Positions 17,831-26,492 of a stretch of 64,000 bases of DNA are shown here, piece by piece. Under the pieces are notes generated by a model. That model saw only the letters and a program-made list of their open reading frames with translations, made no database searches and was not told the origin of the DNA. The stretch spans positions 1,178,001-1,242,000 of the forward strand of contig NZ_CP157199.1 in the NCBI RefSeq assembly GCF_039954625.1, in the 5' to 3' direction. Every line of letters starts with the position of its first letter. Position 1 is the stretch's first letter. A program made the translations under genes and the position numbers. Source of the stretch: Pontimicrobium sp. SW4. Lineage in GTDB: Bacteria; Bacteroidota; Bacteroidia; Flavobacteriales; Flavobacteriaceae.

Positions 17831-17904
17831 TTAAGATAATGTTTGTATTAAATATTATAAATGATATATATCATTTTATAAATCATTGATAACGAGTAGA
17901 TTTA
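17831..17904. promoter_or_regulatory. bidirectional Crp/Fnr-type promoter (C_GCAxxG gene and bactofilin-like operon)
   Basis: One perfect box TGAT-ATAT-ATCA (17862-17873) lies midway between the two genes, about 60 bases from one start and 63 from the other. The plus-strand -7 element TAGATTTA (17897-17904) and the minus-strand element TATCTTAA (17838 to 17831) are each centred 33 bases from the box. The predicted plus-strand start (near 17909) excludes the in-frame TTG at 17886 and supports ATG 17931. Confidence 0.75.
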
Positions 17905-17930
17905 GTGTGCAATTCAAAAACTTAGAACTG

Positions 17931-19058
17931 ATGAAAACATTAATAACTTTATTTGTTACACTCTGTTCAATAGTCTCTTTTGGACAAACAGAGAATGAAG
18001 GTGTCATCATTATTGATAAGATACAACAGGATGATACTTATCGCGCTGGAGAATCCATAAAAGTAAATGCTGTGATACAAGGAGACTTGGTCATCGCTGG
18101 AGGAAAGCTCATTGTTAATGACAGTATTATTGGAGACTTAACTGCAGCTGGAGGAGAATTATTTCTCAACAGTTATATAGCAGATGACGTTCGTATAGCG
18201 GTAGGAAGGACTACAATCGACTCAGAAATAGGTGATGATTTAGTTGTTTTTGGTGGGGAAGTTATCCTCACGGAAAATGCCATAATTCACGGAAACCTAA
18301 ATTGCTTTGCTGGAAATATTAAAATAAATGGCAAAGTGTTCGGAAAACTTGACATTAAAGGTGGCGATGTCCTAATAAATGGAACTATAAGAGAAGCCTC
18401 AAAAATAGTTGGAGAAGATATTACCATTGGGTCAAATGCTAAATTTTATAAGGATGTTGAATATTGGCATAGCGATGGAGAAATAGATTTCAATAATGCG
18501 CTTATAAATACTCAAGCGCAATTCAATGAAGATCTTAAAGAAGATGCAACGCAGCTATCTTTAACAACCTTTGGTACGAAGTCGTTGTCATTATGGGTAA
18601 AATATATTTTATCTGCTTTTCTAGGAATTCTTGTTTTTCATGCGCTCTTTAAACACGCATTTTCTATAGCTGTTGAAGGCTTAGAAAATAACTGGCTTAA
18701 AAGTTTTGGCTTTGGATTGGTTTACCTCATTGGTATTCCATTATTAATTGTCGTAGCGTTATTAATGATTATTGGTATCCCAATTGGGCTCTTCGCAACT
18801 GCTATATTTATATTTAGTTTGTTTTTCGGTCATTTTGTTGCTTCAATATTACTTGCCTATTATTTCAAGTATAAAAAGAATAAGAATTGGGGATTTTGGA
18901 GTATTACATTGATAGCTTTAGGATTCACCATCTTAATGCGTCTACTTACAACTATACCGTATGTGGGAATAGTTATTTCTGTTGTTATATTGTCAATTAC
19001 TTATGGTGCATTGACCTTGAAGGTTATACATACAAAAAAGCAACGGGTTGTAAATTAA
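17931..19058 (+). CDS. bactofilin-like polymer-forming protein with membrane domain
   Basis: Counted from ATG 17931 this is a 375-residue protein with a signal peptide (MKTLITLFVTLCSIVSFGQ). The N-terminal half (residues about 25-180) is a beta-helix of short repeats with I-x-G-D-L/V-x-x-x-G-G patterns, as in bactofilin/polymer-forming proteins. The C-terminal half holds about four membrane segments. A TTG start 15 codons earlier would hide the signal peptide and lies before the predicted transcript start. A scaffold role in the envelope is inferred. The NTF2-like gene starts one base after it. Confidence 0.75.
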   Translation: MKTLITLFVTLCSIVSFGQTENEGVIIIDKIQQDDTYRAGESIKVNAVIQGDLVIAGGKLIVNDSIIGDLTAAGGELFLNSYIADDVRIAVGRTTIDSEIGDDLVVFGGEVILTENAIIHGNLNCFAGNIKINGKVFGKLDIKGGDVLINGTIREASKIVGEDITIGSNAKFYKDVEYWHSDGEIDFNNALINTQAQFNEDLKEDATQLSLTTFGTKSLSLWVKYILSAFLGILVFHALFKHAFSIAVEGLENNWLKSFGFGLVYLIGIPLLIVVALLMIIGIPIGLFATAIFIFSLFFGHFVASILLAYYFKYKKNKNWGFWSITLIALGFTILMRLLTTIPYVGIVISVVILSITYGALTLKVIHTKKQRVVN

Positions 19059-19059
19059 G

Positions 19060-19452
19060 ATGATGAATAAAGAACATCCAAATATCAGTATTTTAAAGAG
19101 GTTCAACCCTGCAAATCCTAATACCTTGGCTGAGGTTTTAGCCGAAGATTTCGTTTGGCATTATATTAATCCGAAACTGACTGAGTTAGAAGGGGATTAT
19201 TCTGGCCTCACAGGTTTAACGGATTTCTTCCAAAAAATAGCAGATCGTACTAGTGGTTCTTTTAAGGTAAATCCTATATCCATTATCCCTCTTGGAGATG
19301 AACTAATCATCACACATGTTAAAGACACCATGGTGCTAGATGGTAGAACAATGAAGGTTGACGCTGTTGTGCTATGGTGTATTATCGATGGTGAGATTAA
19401 AGAAGCTTGGGATATTCCTGCTATACATACCTCTAAAGTTATAGAATCATAA
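19060..19452 (+). CDS. nuclear transport factor 2-like (SnoaL-type) protein
   Basis: This 130-residue protein has the alpha-plus-beta barrel pattern of the NTF2/SnoaL superfamily. An N-terminal helix leads to FVWHYINPKLTELEGDYSGLTGLTDFF, split around the pocket, then a beta sheet with ITHVKDTMVLDGR and VVLWCIIDGEIKEAWD. No catalytic Asp-His pair can be assigned. It lies one base after the bactofilin-like gene and 10 bases before the GNAT gene, so it is part of the same stress operon. Members include ketosteroid-isomerase-like enzymes and binding proteins; the ligand is unknown. Confidence 0.75.
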   Translation: MMNKEHPNISILKRFNPANPNTLAEVLAEDFVWHYINPKLTELEGDYSGLTGLTDFFQKIADRTSGSFKVNPISIIPLGDELIITHVKDTMVLDGRTMKVDAVVLWCIIDGEIKEAWDIPAIHTSKVIES

Positions 19453-19462
19453 AATAGAAACT

Positions 19463-20221
19463 ATGAAAATTATAGAAGTGACACCCAATAATGTGGAACA
19501 AGAAACATTGTTCTGTATTAAAGATATAAAAAAGCCTGGTTTTGAAAGTAAGCGTAAATGGTTTGAAAAACGCTATAAAGAAGGTTTGCACTTAAAAATA
19601 TTAAAGGACAATAGCGATAAAATGCTCGGGTTTATAGAATATATCTCAGCTAATCAAGCATGGAGACCTGTAAATGCTGAAAATTTTATGTTTATACACT
19701 GTCTAGTTGTTTATTCTAAAAAAGACAGAGATAAGGGTTATGGTTCTTTACTAATTAATGAGGCCGAAAAAGAGACTAAAAAGCAGCAAATGTCAGGCTT
19801 ATGTGTTATGACAAGTGATGGCTCATGGATAGCAAATAAAACCATTTTCGAAAAATATGGCTTTGCAGAAGTAGATAGAAGAGGTAGATTCGAATTGTTA
19901 TCAAAAACATGGGACAAGAATGCCGATATTCCAAAACTTTTCGACTGGACAAAGCAGCAAAAAAAGTATAAAGGTTGGCATTTAGTGTATGCAGATCAAT
20001 GTCCTTGGCATGAAAAATCTGCCTTTGATTTGTTGAATACCGCAATGGATTATGGTGTCGATTTAAAAGTCACCAAGATAAATTCTGCAAAAGAAGCCAA
20101 AAATGCACCTTCAGGTTATGGTGTGTTTAATCTTTTACACGATGGAAAGTTATTAGAAGATCACTATATAAGTGCTACTAGGTTTAAGAATATTCTTAAT
20201 AAGGAAGTTGAAAATTTATAA
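19463..20221 (+). CDS. GNAT N-acetyltransferase with YoaP-like C-terminal domain
   Basis: This 252-residue protein has an N-terminal GNAT domain (residues about 1-150). The acetyl-CoA loop region is KKDRDKGYGSLLINEAE, and it ends in the usual FEKYGFAEVDRRGRFEL. The C-terminal 80 residues, with DQCPWHEKSA and APSGYGVFNLLHDGKLLEDHYI, match the YoaP-like thioredoxin-fold extension. The acetyl acceptor is unknown. It closes the operon that begins with the bactofilin-like gene, and a new promoter follows within 10 bases. Confidence 0.8.
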   Translation: MKIIEVTPNNVEQETLFCIKDIKKPGFESKRKWFEKRYKEGLHLKILKDNSDKMLGFIEYISANQAWRPVNAENFMFIHCLVVYSKKDRDKGYGSLLINEAEKETKKQQMSGLCVMTSDGSWIANKTIFEKYGFAEVDRRGRFELLSKTWDKNADIPKLFDWTKQQKKYKGWHLVYADQCPWHEKSAFDLLNTAMDYGVDLKVTKINSAKEAKNAPSGYGVFNLLHDGKLLEDHYISATRFKNILNKEVENL

Positions 20222-20228
20222 TCAAGAC

Positions 20229-20271
20229 TGACCAATATCATTTTGTAAATAACCTTCAATTTTTACATTAG
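20229..20271 (+). promoter_or_regulatory. Crp/Fnr-type box plus -7 element before the 22-residue ORF
   Basis: A box TGAC-CAAT-ATCA (20229-20240) has one base off consensus. The -7 element TACATTAG (20264-20271) is centred 33 bases downstream. The distance from box centre to the ATG at 20296 is 61.5 bases, the usual value in this window, while the distance to the 20361 gene is about 126. The small ORF therefore appears to be the first cistron. Confidence 0.55.
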
Positions 20272-20295
20272 TACTATAACCTATAATGTGCTATT

Positions 20296-20364
20296 ATGAA
20301 AATTTATCTTAAACTACTGGTTGCGGTATTACTTCTAATATTTTTTACTGTTTTATTTGTATGA
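20296..20364 (+). CDS. 22-residue hydrophobic small protein
   Basis: This ORF encodes Met-Lys-Ile-Tyr-Leu-Lys and then an uninterrupted hydrophobic stretch of 16 residues to the stop. Its TGA overlaps the ATG of the next gene as ATGA, the standard arrangement for translational coupling. It starts at the position expected for the first cistron behind the Crp/Fnr-type box. It may be a small single-span membrane protein that partners the DUF6544-like membrane protein, or only a leader that couples translation. No homologue is known to me. Confidence 0.45.
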   Translation: MKIYLKLLVAVLLLIFFTVLFV

Positions 20365-21458
20365 AAATTATTTTTGCATTAATAGTGATTATTCATGCAC
20401 TTATCCATTTATTGGGTTTTGTAAAAGCATTTCAATTAGCAGAAATAACACAATTAACCCAAAACATTTCAAAACCAATTGGAATGCTTTGGTTGTTCGC
20501 TACAATAGCTTTTTTGATTTCAATAACCTTGGTTCTACTTAAAAAAGATTGGTGGTTTTTTGTTGCATTAATAGCTGTGATAATCTCTCAAACCCTGATT
20601 ATCATATATTGGAAAGATGCCAAATTTGGCACGATTGCAAATGCAATTATACTTTTGGTTAGTATTTCAGCTTATGGTAATTATCGATTCAATAAAATGG
20701 TTCAAACAGAATCAAAACAAATATTACAAAACATTAAAGTTGAAAATCTTCCTATAGTTTCTAAATCAGCTATTAATCATCTGCCAGAAATTGTTCAAAA
20801 ATGGATGCTAAATTCTGGTGTTATTGGGAAAGAACAAATGGTTTCGGTTCACTTAAAACAAGTTGGAGAAATGCGAATAAAACCAGATGGTAATTGGATG
20901 CCATTTACTGCAACGCAGGATTTTAATGTTAAAAATCCTGCATTTGTTTGGGCGACCAAAGTTAAAGTAATGCCAATAATAAGTATGGTAGGTCGTGATA
21001 AACTCTATAATGGAGAAGGAGAGATGCTCATTAAATTAGCCTCTTTAATCCCAGTTGTAAATGAAGGTGAAAACGATAAGATTAACCAAGGAGCTATGAT
21101 CCGGTTTTTAGCTGAAATATGTTGGTTCCCTTCAGCAGTTATAAATGATAACATTACTTGGGAAAGCATTAATGACACTTCTGCCAAAGCAACATTAACA
21201 ATTAATGATAAGAGTGTATTAGGCTTATTTACATTTTCAGATGAAGGTAATTTAATGTCATTTGAAGCCCAACGCTATTATGGAGGAAAAAATGATTCTA
21301 AACTTGAAAAATGGTACGTTGAAATGCTCTCTTATAAGACTTTTAATGGTATTACAATTCCAAATAAAAGTAGTGTTACTTGGAAATTAAATGAAGGAGA
21401 TTTTAATTGGCTTCAATTAGAAATCACTAATCTAAAATTCAATCATTCTCTTTTTTAG
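20361..21458 (+). CDS. DUF6544-like membrane protein
   Basis: This 365-residue protein has four N-terminal membrane segments (residues about 2-22, 42-62, 68-88, 92-112). A soluble domain of about 240 residues follows with blocks LPEIVQKWML, FNVKNPAFVWATKV, GRDKLYNGEGEM and FSDEGNLMSFEAQRYYG. These blocks resemble the DUF6544/DUF6920 family, of unknown function but of lipoprotein-carrier-like beta architecture. It converges with the MlaD-type gene, overlapping it by 20 bases at the 3' ends. Confidence 0.7.
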   Translation: MKIIFALIVIIHALIHLLGFVKAFQLAEITQLTQNISKPIGMLWLFATIAFLISITLVLLKKDWWFFVALIAVIISQTLIIIYWKDAKFGTIANAIILLVSISAYGNYRFNKMVQTESKQILQNIKVENLPIVSKSAINHLPEIVQKWMLNSGVIGKEQMVSVHLKQVGEMRIKPDGNWMPFTATQDFNVKNPAFVWATKVKVMPIISMVGRDKLYNGEGEMLIKLASLIPVVNEGENDKINQGAMIRFLAEICWFPSAVINDNITWESINDTSAKATLTINDKSVLGLFTFSDEGNLMSFEAQRYYGGKNDSKLEKWYVEMLSYKTFNGITIPNKSSVTWKLNEGDFNWLQLEITNLKFNHSLF

Positions 21459-22434
21459 CTTCTCTTTTTTCTTGACGCTCCAGTTTTCTAAAATAACCTC
21501 TAGTTAAAAAGTTATGTTTTAAAGCTTCCATATTCTGGTTAAACTTATCAGTGCCTTCATTGATATTTTTAAGAGTGGTTTTTAGGCTATTTACAAGAGA
21601 GGTGTCTTTTAAAATATAATTGTAAGCACCTTCATCACTTGAATTAAAATCTTCTACAGTGGCATTAATGTTCGATAACACGTTTTCAATCTCTATGCTT
21701 GATGTTTCTAGGTGACCAACAATATTTTTAAGCTTTTCACCAGTGATGGTATCATTCATTAGCATACCTAACACTGTTTCATCATTTGTTTTAAGTGAAG
21801 AAATTATTGTATTTAATTCGTTTATGGTGTTTGTGGCACTTCTACTCGCAAGCTTAAGGTTGGTGACAGATTGTTTTAAATCTTGCGCCATGATTGTATC
21901 ATTTAAAAGTAATCCAACAGTTCCCTTACCTTTAAGCATTGCTGTGGTGATTTTTAGTAAATCTGAGGTTAGTATAGCTGCGTTTTCTGAACTAACGCTT
22001 AAAGTGCTTAAAATGTCATCAGCACCAATCTTACTGTACGACTCAATGGTGTCTCCATTACTAATAATGTCTGAGTGACCGTTTCCAGGGACAATATTTA
22101 AAATCATGTTTCCGACCAAACCATCAGACCCAATTGTTGCAATGGCATTTTTTTTTATGTGTGTGATTATTTTTTCGTCTATCGACATTTCTACTTTTAT
22201 AGTTGAATCGTTAATCATGGTTATGTCTTTAACTGTTCCTATATCAATTCCAGAGTAACGAACATTATTGCCGTTTTGTAAGCCATTCACATTTTGAAAA
22301 TAAGCACTTATAGTAAAAGTTTTTTTGAACATATTTTGGCGTTGACCTATAAGATATACACCTACTATAAATAGTACAGTTCCAGTAATAACAAATAGGC
22401 CTAACCGTAATTTTTGTGAGTTTGTATTTTTCAT
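21439..22434 (-). CDS. MlaD family lipid-transport protein
   Basis: This 331-residue protein (from ATG 22434) has a single N-terminal membrane anchor (residues about 10-30). The MCE/MlaD domain follows (FQNVNGLQNGNNVRYSGIDIG), and then a long helical region with repeated L-x-x-x-I-x-x-L heptads. Longer ATG-initiated readings exist upstream at 22521 but run back into the MlaF-type gene; 22434 places the anchor at the N-terminus and sits five bases after that gene. With the ATPase and permease genes it forms a Mla-type system that moves phospholipid between the membranes. Confidence 0.88.
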   Translation of the reverse strand: MKNTNSQKLRLGLFVITGTVLFIVGVYLIGQRQNMFKKTFTISAYFQNVNGLQNGNNVRYSGIDIGTVKDITMINDSTIKVEMSIDEKIITHIKKNAIATIGSDGLVGNMILNIVPGNGHSDIISNGDTIESYSKIGADDILSTLSVSSENAAILTSDLLKITTAMLKGKGTVGLLLNDTIMAQDLKQSVTNLKLASRSATNTINELNTIISSLKTNDETVLGMLMNDTITGEKLKNIVGHLETSSIEIENVLSNINATVEDFNSSDEGAYNYILKDTSLVNSLKTTLKNINEGTDKFNQNMEALKHNFLTRGYFRKLERQEKREAKKEND

Positions 22435-22438
22435 AGTG

Positions 22439-23200
22439 TTAGTGTTTAAAAAAGGCTTTAATTTTTGGATCTGTTGAGGCTGATAATTCTGCATAATTGC
22501 CAACGGCATAGTCAATGCCATCTATTAATAATATCATTCTGTCTGAAATGACTCTTGCACAATCAACATCATGCGTAATGATAAGTGATGAGGTACCATA
22601 TTTTTTTTGAATATCTTGCATTAAGATAATAATTTCTTTGGCAGTAATTGGGTCTAAACCGCTTGTAGGTTCGTCGTATAAAATAATTTTTGGTTGTAAA
22701 ATAAGAGTACGAGCCAAAGCTACGCGACGTTTCATTCCTCCAGATAGTTCAGAAGGCATCAAATCTATAGCACTTGCTAATCCAACATTTTCTAGCGCTT
22801 CTAGAACCATTGCCTCGGTATCTATATGTTCACCAAATTTTTTGGTATGACGACGTAAAGGAAATTCTAAATTCTCTCTTACGGTCATAGAATCGTATAA
22901 GGCACTCCCTTGAAATAAAAATCCAATATCTGCTCTTAGTATATCCAACGCTTCTTGGTCAAGTTTAGTGATATCGTTATGCATTACCGAAATTGTGCCA
23001 CTATCGGCTTCCAATAGGCCAACCAGACATTTAATCATCACTGATTTTCCAGAACCAGATTTCCCCATGATTACTAGGCTTTCCCCTTGAAACAGTTGTA
23101 AATTGAATCCATTAAGCACATGATTATCACCAAAACTTTTATGCAAATCTTTTAGTTCAAGAACAATATTCCTTTTTGGTATGTTATTATGCTTTGTCAT
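22439..23200 (-). CDS. MlaF-type ABC transporter ATP-binding protein
   Basis: This 253-residue ATPase has Walker A MGKSGSGKS, the signature LSGGMKRR, Walker B IILYDEPTSGLDP and the switch His in IITHD. The GGMKRR form of the signature and the TSGLDP sequence are characteristic of the MlaF/Ttg2A group. Its ATG overlaps the MlaE-type stop by four bases. It energises phospholipid trafficking through the permease. All catalytic residues are present. Confidence 0.92.
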   Translation of the reverse strand: MTKHNNIPKRNIVLELKDLHKSFGDNHVLNGFNLQLFQGESLVIMGKSGSGKSVMIKCLVGLLEADSGTISVMHNDITKLDQEALDILRADIGFLFQGSALYDSMTVRENLEFPLRRHTKKFGEHIDTEAMVLEALENVGLASAIDLMPSELSGGMKRRVALARTLILQPKIILYDEPTSGLDPITAKEIIILMQDIQKKYGTSSLIITHDVDCARVISDRMILLIDGIDYAVGNYAELSASTDPKIKAFFKH

Positions 23201-23979
23201 AAATCATAAAAAATATCTGTTACAAAAACGGCGATAAAGTCAATAATAAAGAGCAACAAAGATGTGAAAACCACTGCTGAGTTTGCCGCTTTACCAACAC
23301 CTTCGGTTCCTTTTTCACAATTATAACCTTTAAAACAACCTACAATACCAATAGCCAACCCAAAAAAGAAAGATTTAATGGTTGCAGGAACAACATCACC
23401 AAACTCTAAAGCATCAAACACTTGATTAAAATAGAGCATGAAAGACACATTGCCTTTAACATTCTCAACTAAATAAGAACCAAATATGGCGATGACGTCT
23501 CCAATAATCACCAATAATGGGAGCATTAATGTTACTGCTAAAACTCGCGTAACAACCAAATACTTAAATGGATTTGTTCCAGAAACTTCCATCGCATCAA
23601 TTTGCTCGGTAACACGCATAGAGCCTAATTCAGCACCAATACCAGAACCAATTCTACCAGCACAAACCAATGCAGTTATTATAGGACCTATTTCTCTAAC
23701 TATAGAAATACTAACCATGGATGGCATCCATGAAACTGCACCAAACTCCATTAAAGTTGGACGTGTTTGTAGTGTTAAAACTAATCCTATTATAAAACCA
23801 GTAATACCAACTAGTAACAAGGAACGATTTCCCATACTATAACATTGACGCAATAATTCTTTAAACTCAAAAGGCCTTTTGATGGATTCTCTAAAAAAGC
23901 GTGCTGTGAAGAAAGATAATTCTCCAATTTCTATTAAGAAAGAATTTATTTTTGCTTTTATATTGGAGAACTTTATCAT
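23197..23979 (-). CDS. MlaE-type ABC transporter permease
   Basis: This permease has the MlaE core: an amphipathic N-terminal region with ARFFRESIKRPFEFKELL, then five hydrophobic segments with the conserved REIGPIITALVCAGRIGSG split across two helices, and EIDAM-like TEQIDAMEVSGTNP. Two ATG codons are in frame, at 24006 and 23979. The predicted -10-like element lies at 24004-24011 and the transcript start near 23999, so only 23979 can be translated, giving 260 residues. It leads the minus-strand lipid-transport operon of three genes. Confidence 0.88.
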   Translation of the reverse strand: MIKFSNIKAKINSFLIEIGELSFFTARFFRESIKRPFEFKELLRQCYSMGNRSLLLVGITGFIIGLVLTLQTRPTLMEFGAVSWMPSMVSISIVREIGPIITALVCAGRIGSGIGAELGSMRVTEQIDAMEVSGTNPFKYLVVTRVLAVTLMLPLLVIIGDVIAIFGSYLVENVKGNVSFMLYFNQVFDALEFGDVVPATIKSFFFGLAIGIVGCFKGYNCEKGTEGVGKAANSAVVFTSLLLFIIDFIAVFVTDIFYDL

Positions 23980-24003
23980 TGCTGAAATTACATCATGCTT
24001 TAT

Positions 24004-24077
24004 CAAATGTATAAGAAAAGTACAATCAAGAAAATGATATATATCATTGTCTGTTTTAGGTTTTATTTAGACATTTA
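24004..24077. promoter_or_regulatory. bidirectional Crp/Fnr-type promoter (Mla operon and coiled-coil gene)
   Basis: A perfect box TGAT-ATAT-ATCA lies at 24035-24046. On the minus strand a perfect -7 element TACATTTG (24011 to 24004) is centred 33 bases away. On the plus strand GACATTTA (24070-24077) is centred 33 bases away with one base off TA. Distances from box centre to the starts at 23979 and 24101 are 61.5 and 60.5. Confidence 0.75.
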
Positions 24078-24100
24078 TTATCATTATAAATCTAATAGTC

Positions 24101-24706
24101 ATGAAAAATAAAGAGGACGTTCAATTTGTGGATAAAGTGATTGGAGCACTTAGAAAAACAGCCACCGAGATAGAAGAGTTTAGAGTTCAAACCGCATTGG
24201 GGAAAGCTGAAGCTCAAGATAAGTTTGAAGAGGTAAAAAAGAAATTTAATCTATTTGTACATGACAGCGAGTATAAAATAAAAGCTGTTAAAGAAAAAAT
24301 AGATGAACTTAACACCAAATTTGATGAACTACGTGTACAATTAGCTTTAGGAAAAGCAGAAACCAAAGAAGTTTTTAAAAAGCAAAAAAAGCAATTACTT
24401 TTAACATTGCATGATATTGAAGTAAAAATTAAAACTAATAAAACTTTAAATAGAATGTATGCTTTAACTTTAATTGAAATTGAGCAATTTAAAATTCAAT
24501 TAGAGATTTTAGAACAGAAGTTTAATAAAAATAAAGTCGGAGCCAAAGATACTTTTGAAAAAGGAAAAAAAGACTTTAACTCTTTTATAGATAAGCTTAA
24601 AGGAAAATATGCGAAAAAGAAACCAGAAGAAACTAAACTAGAACATTTTCAAAATGAAATTTCTGAAGCGTTTTATCATTTTAAAAATGCGTTTTCCAAA
24701 TCATAA
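24101..24706 (+). CDS. coiled-coil protein with three internal repeats
   Basis: This 201-residue protein is highly charged, almost wholly helical, and lacks a signal peptide or membrane segment. Two clear repeats, FRVQTALGKAEAQDKF (residues 27-42) with a HDSEYKIK tail and LRVQLALGKAETKEVF (77-92) with a HDIEVKIK tail, are 50 residues apart. A weaker third copy covers about 127-168. I recognise no family. It is transcribed alone from the divergent Mla promoter. A cytoplasmic structural or phasin-like role is possible, but this is inference. Confidence 0.7.
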   Translation: MKNKEDVQFVDKVIGALRKTATEIEEFRVQTALGKAEAQDKFEEVKKKFNLFVHDSEYKIKAVKEKIDELNTKFDELRVQLALGKAETKEVFKKQKKQLLLTLHDIEVKIKTNKTLNRMYALTLIEIEQFKIQLEILEQKFNKNKVGAKDTFEKGKKDFNSFIDKLKGKYAKKKPEETKLEHFQNEISEAFYHFKNAFSKS

Positions 24707-24725
24707 CCATCTAAATTTTAAATTA

Positions 24726-24754
24726 AAAGAGTTTCCATATTTGGAAGCTTTTTT
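24726..24754. terminator. bidirectional terminator between converging genes
   Basis: An imperfect stem centred on TTCCA/TGGAA with A-rich and T-rich flanks (T run at 24749-24754) lies between the coiled-coil gene and the UbiB-type gene. It can act on both strands. Confidence 0.6.
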
Positions 24755-24784
24755 ATTTAAAGCATTATACATTATTATGGAAAA

Positions 24785-26488
24785 TTAATAATCATAATCT
24801 CCTTTTCTAATATTACTTATCATACCAAAGCCTAATATTATTGCTAAAGCGAAACTAGCTATACCCAATACAGAAATTCCGTTCCAAAGCGGATTAATTT
24901 CAAAAACAATAAATAAAGAAGACCCAATAATAAGTGCTACCATAATGAAAGCTGCAATTAATTGTTTTGTAATTCTCTGCAAAGTATGTACCATTGGATC
25001 AATACCTTTATGTGTTAAATCGACCTTAACTTGACCTGTATTAATTTTGCGTATGGCATTCTTTAAATCAGACGGGAATTCTTCCATATAATCTGTCATT
25101 TCCAAAATAGAATTTACAACTTTTTTACCCATTTTTACAGGGCTGTATTTTCTAGCTACACTTGTTCTTAAATAAGGTTTTACAATTTCGAACTGTTCTA
25201 ATTTTGGATCCAGTTTGCTAATAACACCTTCAAGAGTTACTAAAGATCTTGCAAAAAGAAAAAAATAGGTAGGTGCTTTTAAGCCATGAGCAATAATAAT
25301 ATCTTTTAAATCCAACAGTATCGTACTCATTTCATTTTCATGTATTTCTCGAACATAATATTTTTCTACAAACTCATTAATATCAAATTCTAAGTCTCTC
25401 ATGTTTGTAATTGGAGCATTATTGGATAGTTGTTGTAAAGCTTTAATTATATTTTTTATATTCTTGTTGGTAATAGCAATGAATAATTTACCTAAAATTG
25501 AAATATCTCTTGGTAGCATACTCCCCATCATACCAAAATCTAAATAACAAATATGATTGTTAGGAAGCACCAATAGATTACCTGGATGTGGATCGGCATG
25601 AAAAAAACCATATTCAAAGATTTGTTTGAAGTAGCTAATAGCAAGTCTTCTAGCAATAACTTTTGTGTCAATATCTTTAGCTATTAGCTGTTCAATTTGA
25701 TTTATCTTAATTCCAGAAATAAATTCCATCGCTAAAACCTTTGTAGTTGTAAGTGACGGATATACTTTTGGGGCTTCAGCAAATTGGTCTAAAGACGTAT
25801 CATTTTCAAGATTATTATAAAACCTTTGTATATTAATTGATTCGTTTATAAAATCAATTTCTTTAAGTATGGAGTCTTCAAAGTTTTTAACTAGTCCAAT
25901 AGGATCAAAACTCTTTAAAGAAGGTATTCTATTTTCTAAAATTCCTGCAATTTTATACATTGCCTTAATGTCGTCTTCAATAATCTCATGAATACCTGTT
26001 CGTTGAATTTTTAACGCAACACGTTTACCAGAATGTAATGTCACATTATGCACTTGTGCTATCGATGCAGAGGCAAAAGGTGTTGGTTCGAACCAAGCAA
26101 ACAGATTTTCTACTTTATCTTTTAGCTCAGTTTCTACAACTTTTTTGGCGACATCTTCAGCCATTGGTGGCACATTATCATGAAGTTTTTCTAATTCCAA
26201 GGCTAATTCTAAAGGCACTAAATCTGGCCTGTTGCTTAGAATTTGACCAAACTTTACAAACGTTGGTCCCAATTCTTCACATACCAATCTCATTTTTGCC
26301 CATTTGCTATATTGAGTTGCATGCTTCCTAGATGTTTTAGGAATTAATTTTTGTAAAAATGTATATTGTTTGTTTTCCTCTAAATAATCCACCAAATCTT
26401 CAAAACCATATTTTATTAGGACTTTAATTATTTGATTATACCTAGAAATGGATCTAAAGTTCTTTCCAATCCCTGCTATGATTCCCAT
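24785..26488 (-). CDS. ABC1/UbiB family atypical kinase
   Basis: This 567-residue protein carries the UbiB marks: KFGQ in EELGPTFVKFGQILSNRPD (about residues 72-90), the Ala-rich loop ASASIAQVH, the ATP-site Lys in VALKIQRTG, FHADPHPGNLL, and the metal motif YLDFGMMG. Two C-terminal membrane segments lie at about 500-560. UbiB proteins support quinone synthesis or lipid balance and have ATPase activity. It follows a small coiled-coil gene by four bases, and both share a Crp/Fnr-type promoter. Confidence 0.9.
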   Translation of the reverse strand: MGIIAGIGKNFRSISRYNQIIKVLIKYGFEDLVDYLEENKQYTFLQKLIPKTSRKHATQYSKWAKMRLVCEELGPTFVKFGQILSNRPDLVPLELALELEKLHDNVPPMAEDVAKKVVETELKDKVENLFAWFEPTPFASASIAQVHNVTLHSGKRVALKIQRTGIHEIIEDDIKAMYKIAGILENRIPSLKSFDPIGLVKNFEDSILKEIDFINESINIQRFYNNLENDTSLDQFAEAPKVYPSLTTTKVLAMEFISGIKINQIEQLIAKDIDTKVIARRLAISYFKQIFEYGFFHADPHPGNLLVLPNNHICYLDFGMMGSMLPRDISILGKLFIAITNKNIKNIIKALQQLSNNAPITNMRDLEFDINEFVEKYYVREIHENEMSTILLDLKDIIIAHGLKAPTYFFLFARSLVTLEGVISKLDPKLEQFEIVKPYLRTSVARKYSPVKMGKKVVNSILEMTDYMEEFPSDLKNAIRKINTGQVKVDLTHKGIDPMVHTLQRITKQLIAAFIMVALIIGSSLFIVFEINPLWNGISVLGIASFALAIILGFGMISNIRKGDYDY

Positions 26489-26492
26489 CGTT

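Noticed and set aside
17886-17930. TTG-initiated extension of the bactofilin-like gene.
   Set aside because: It would bury the signal peptide and begins before the predicted transcript start near 17909.
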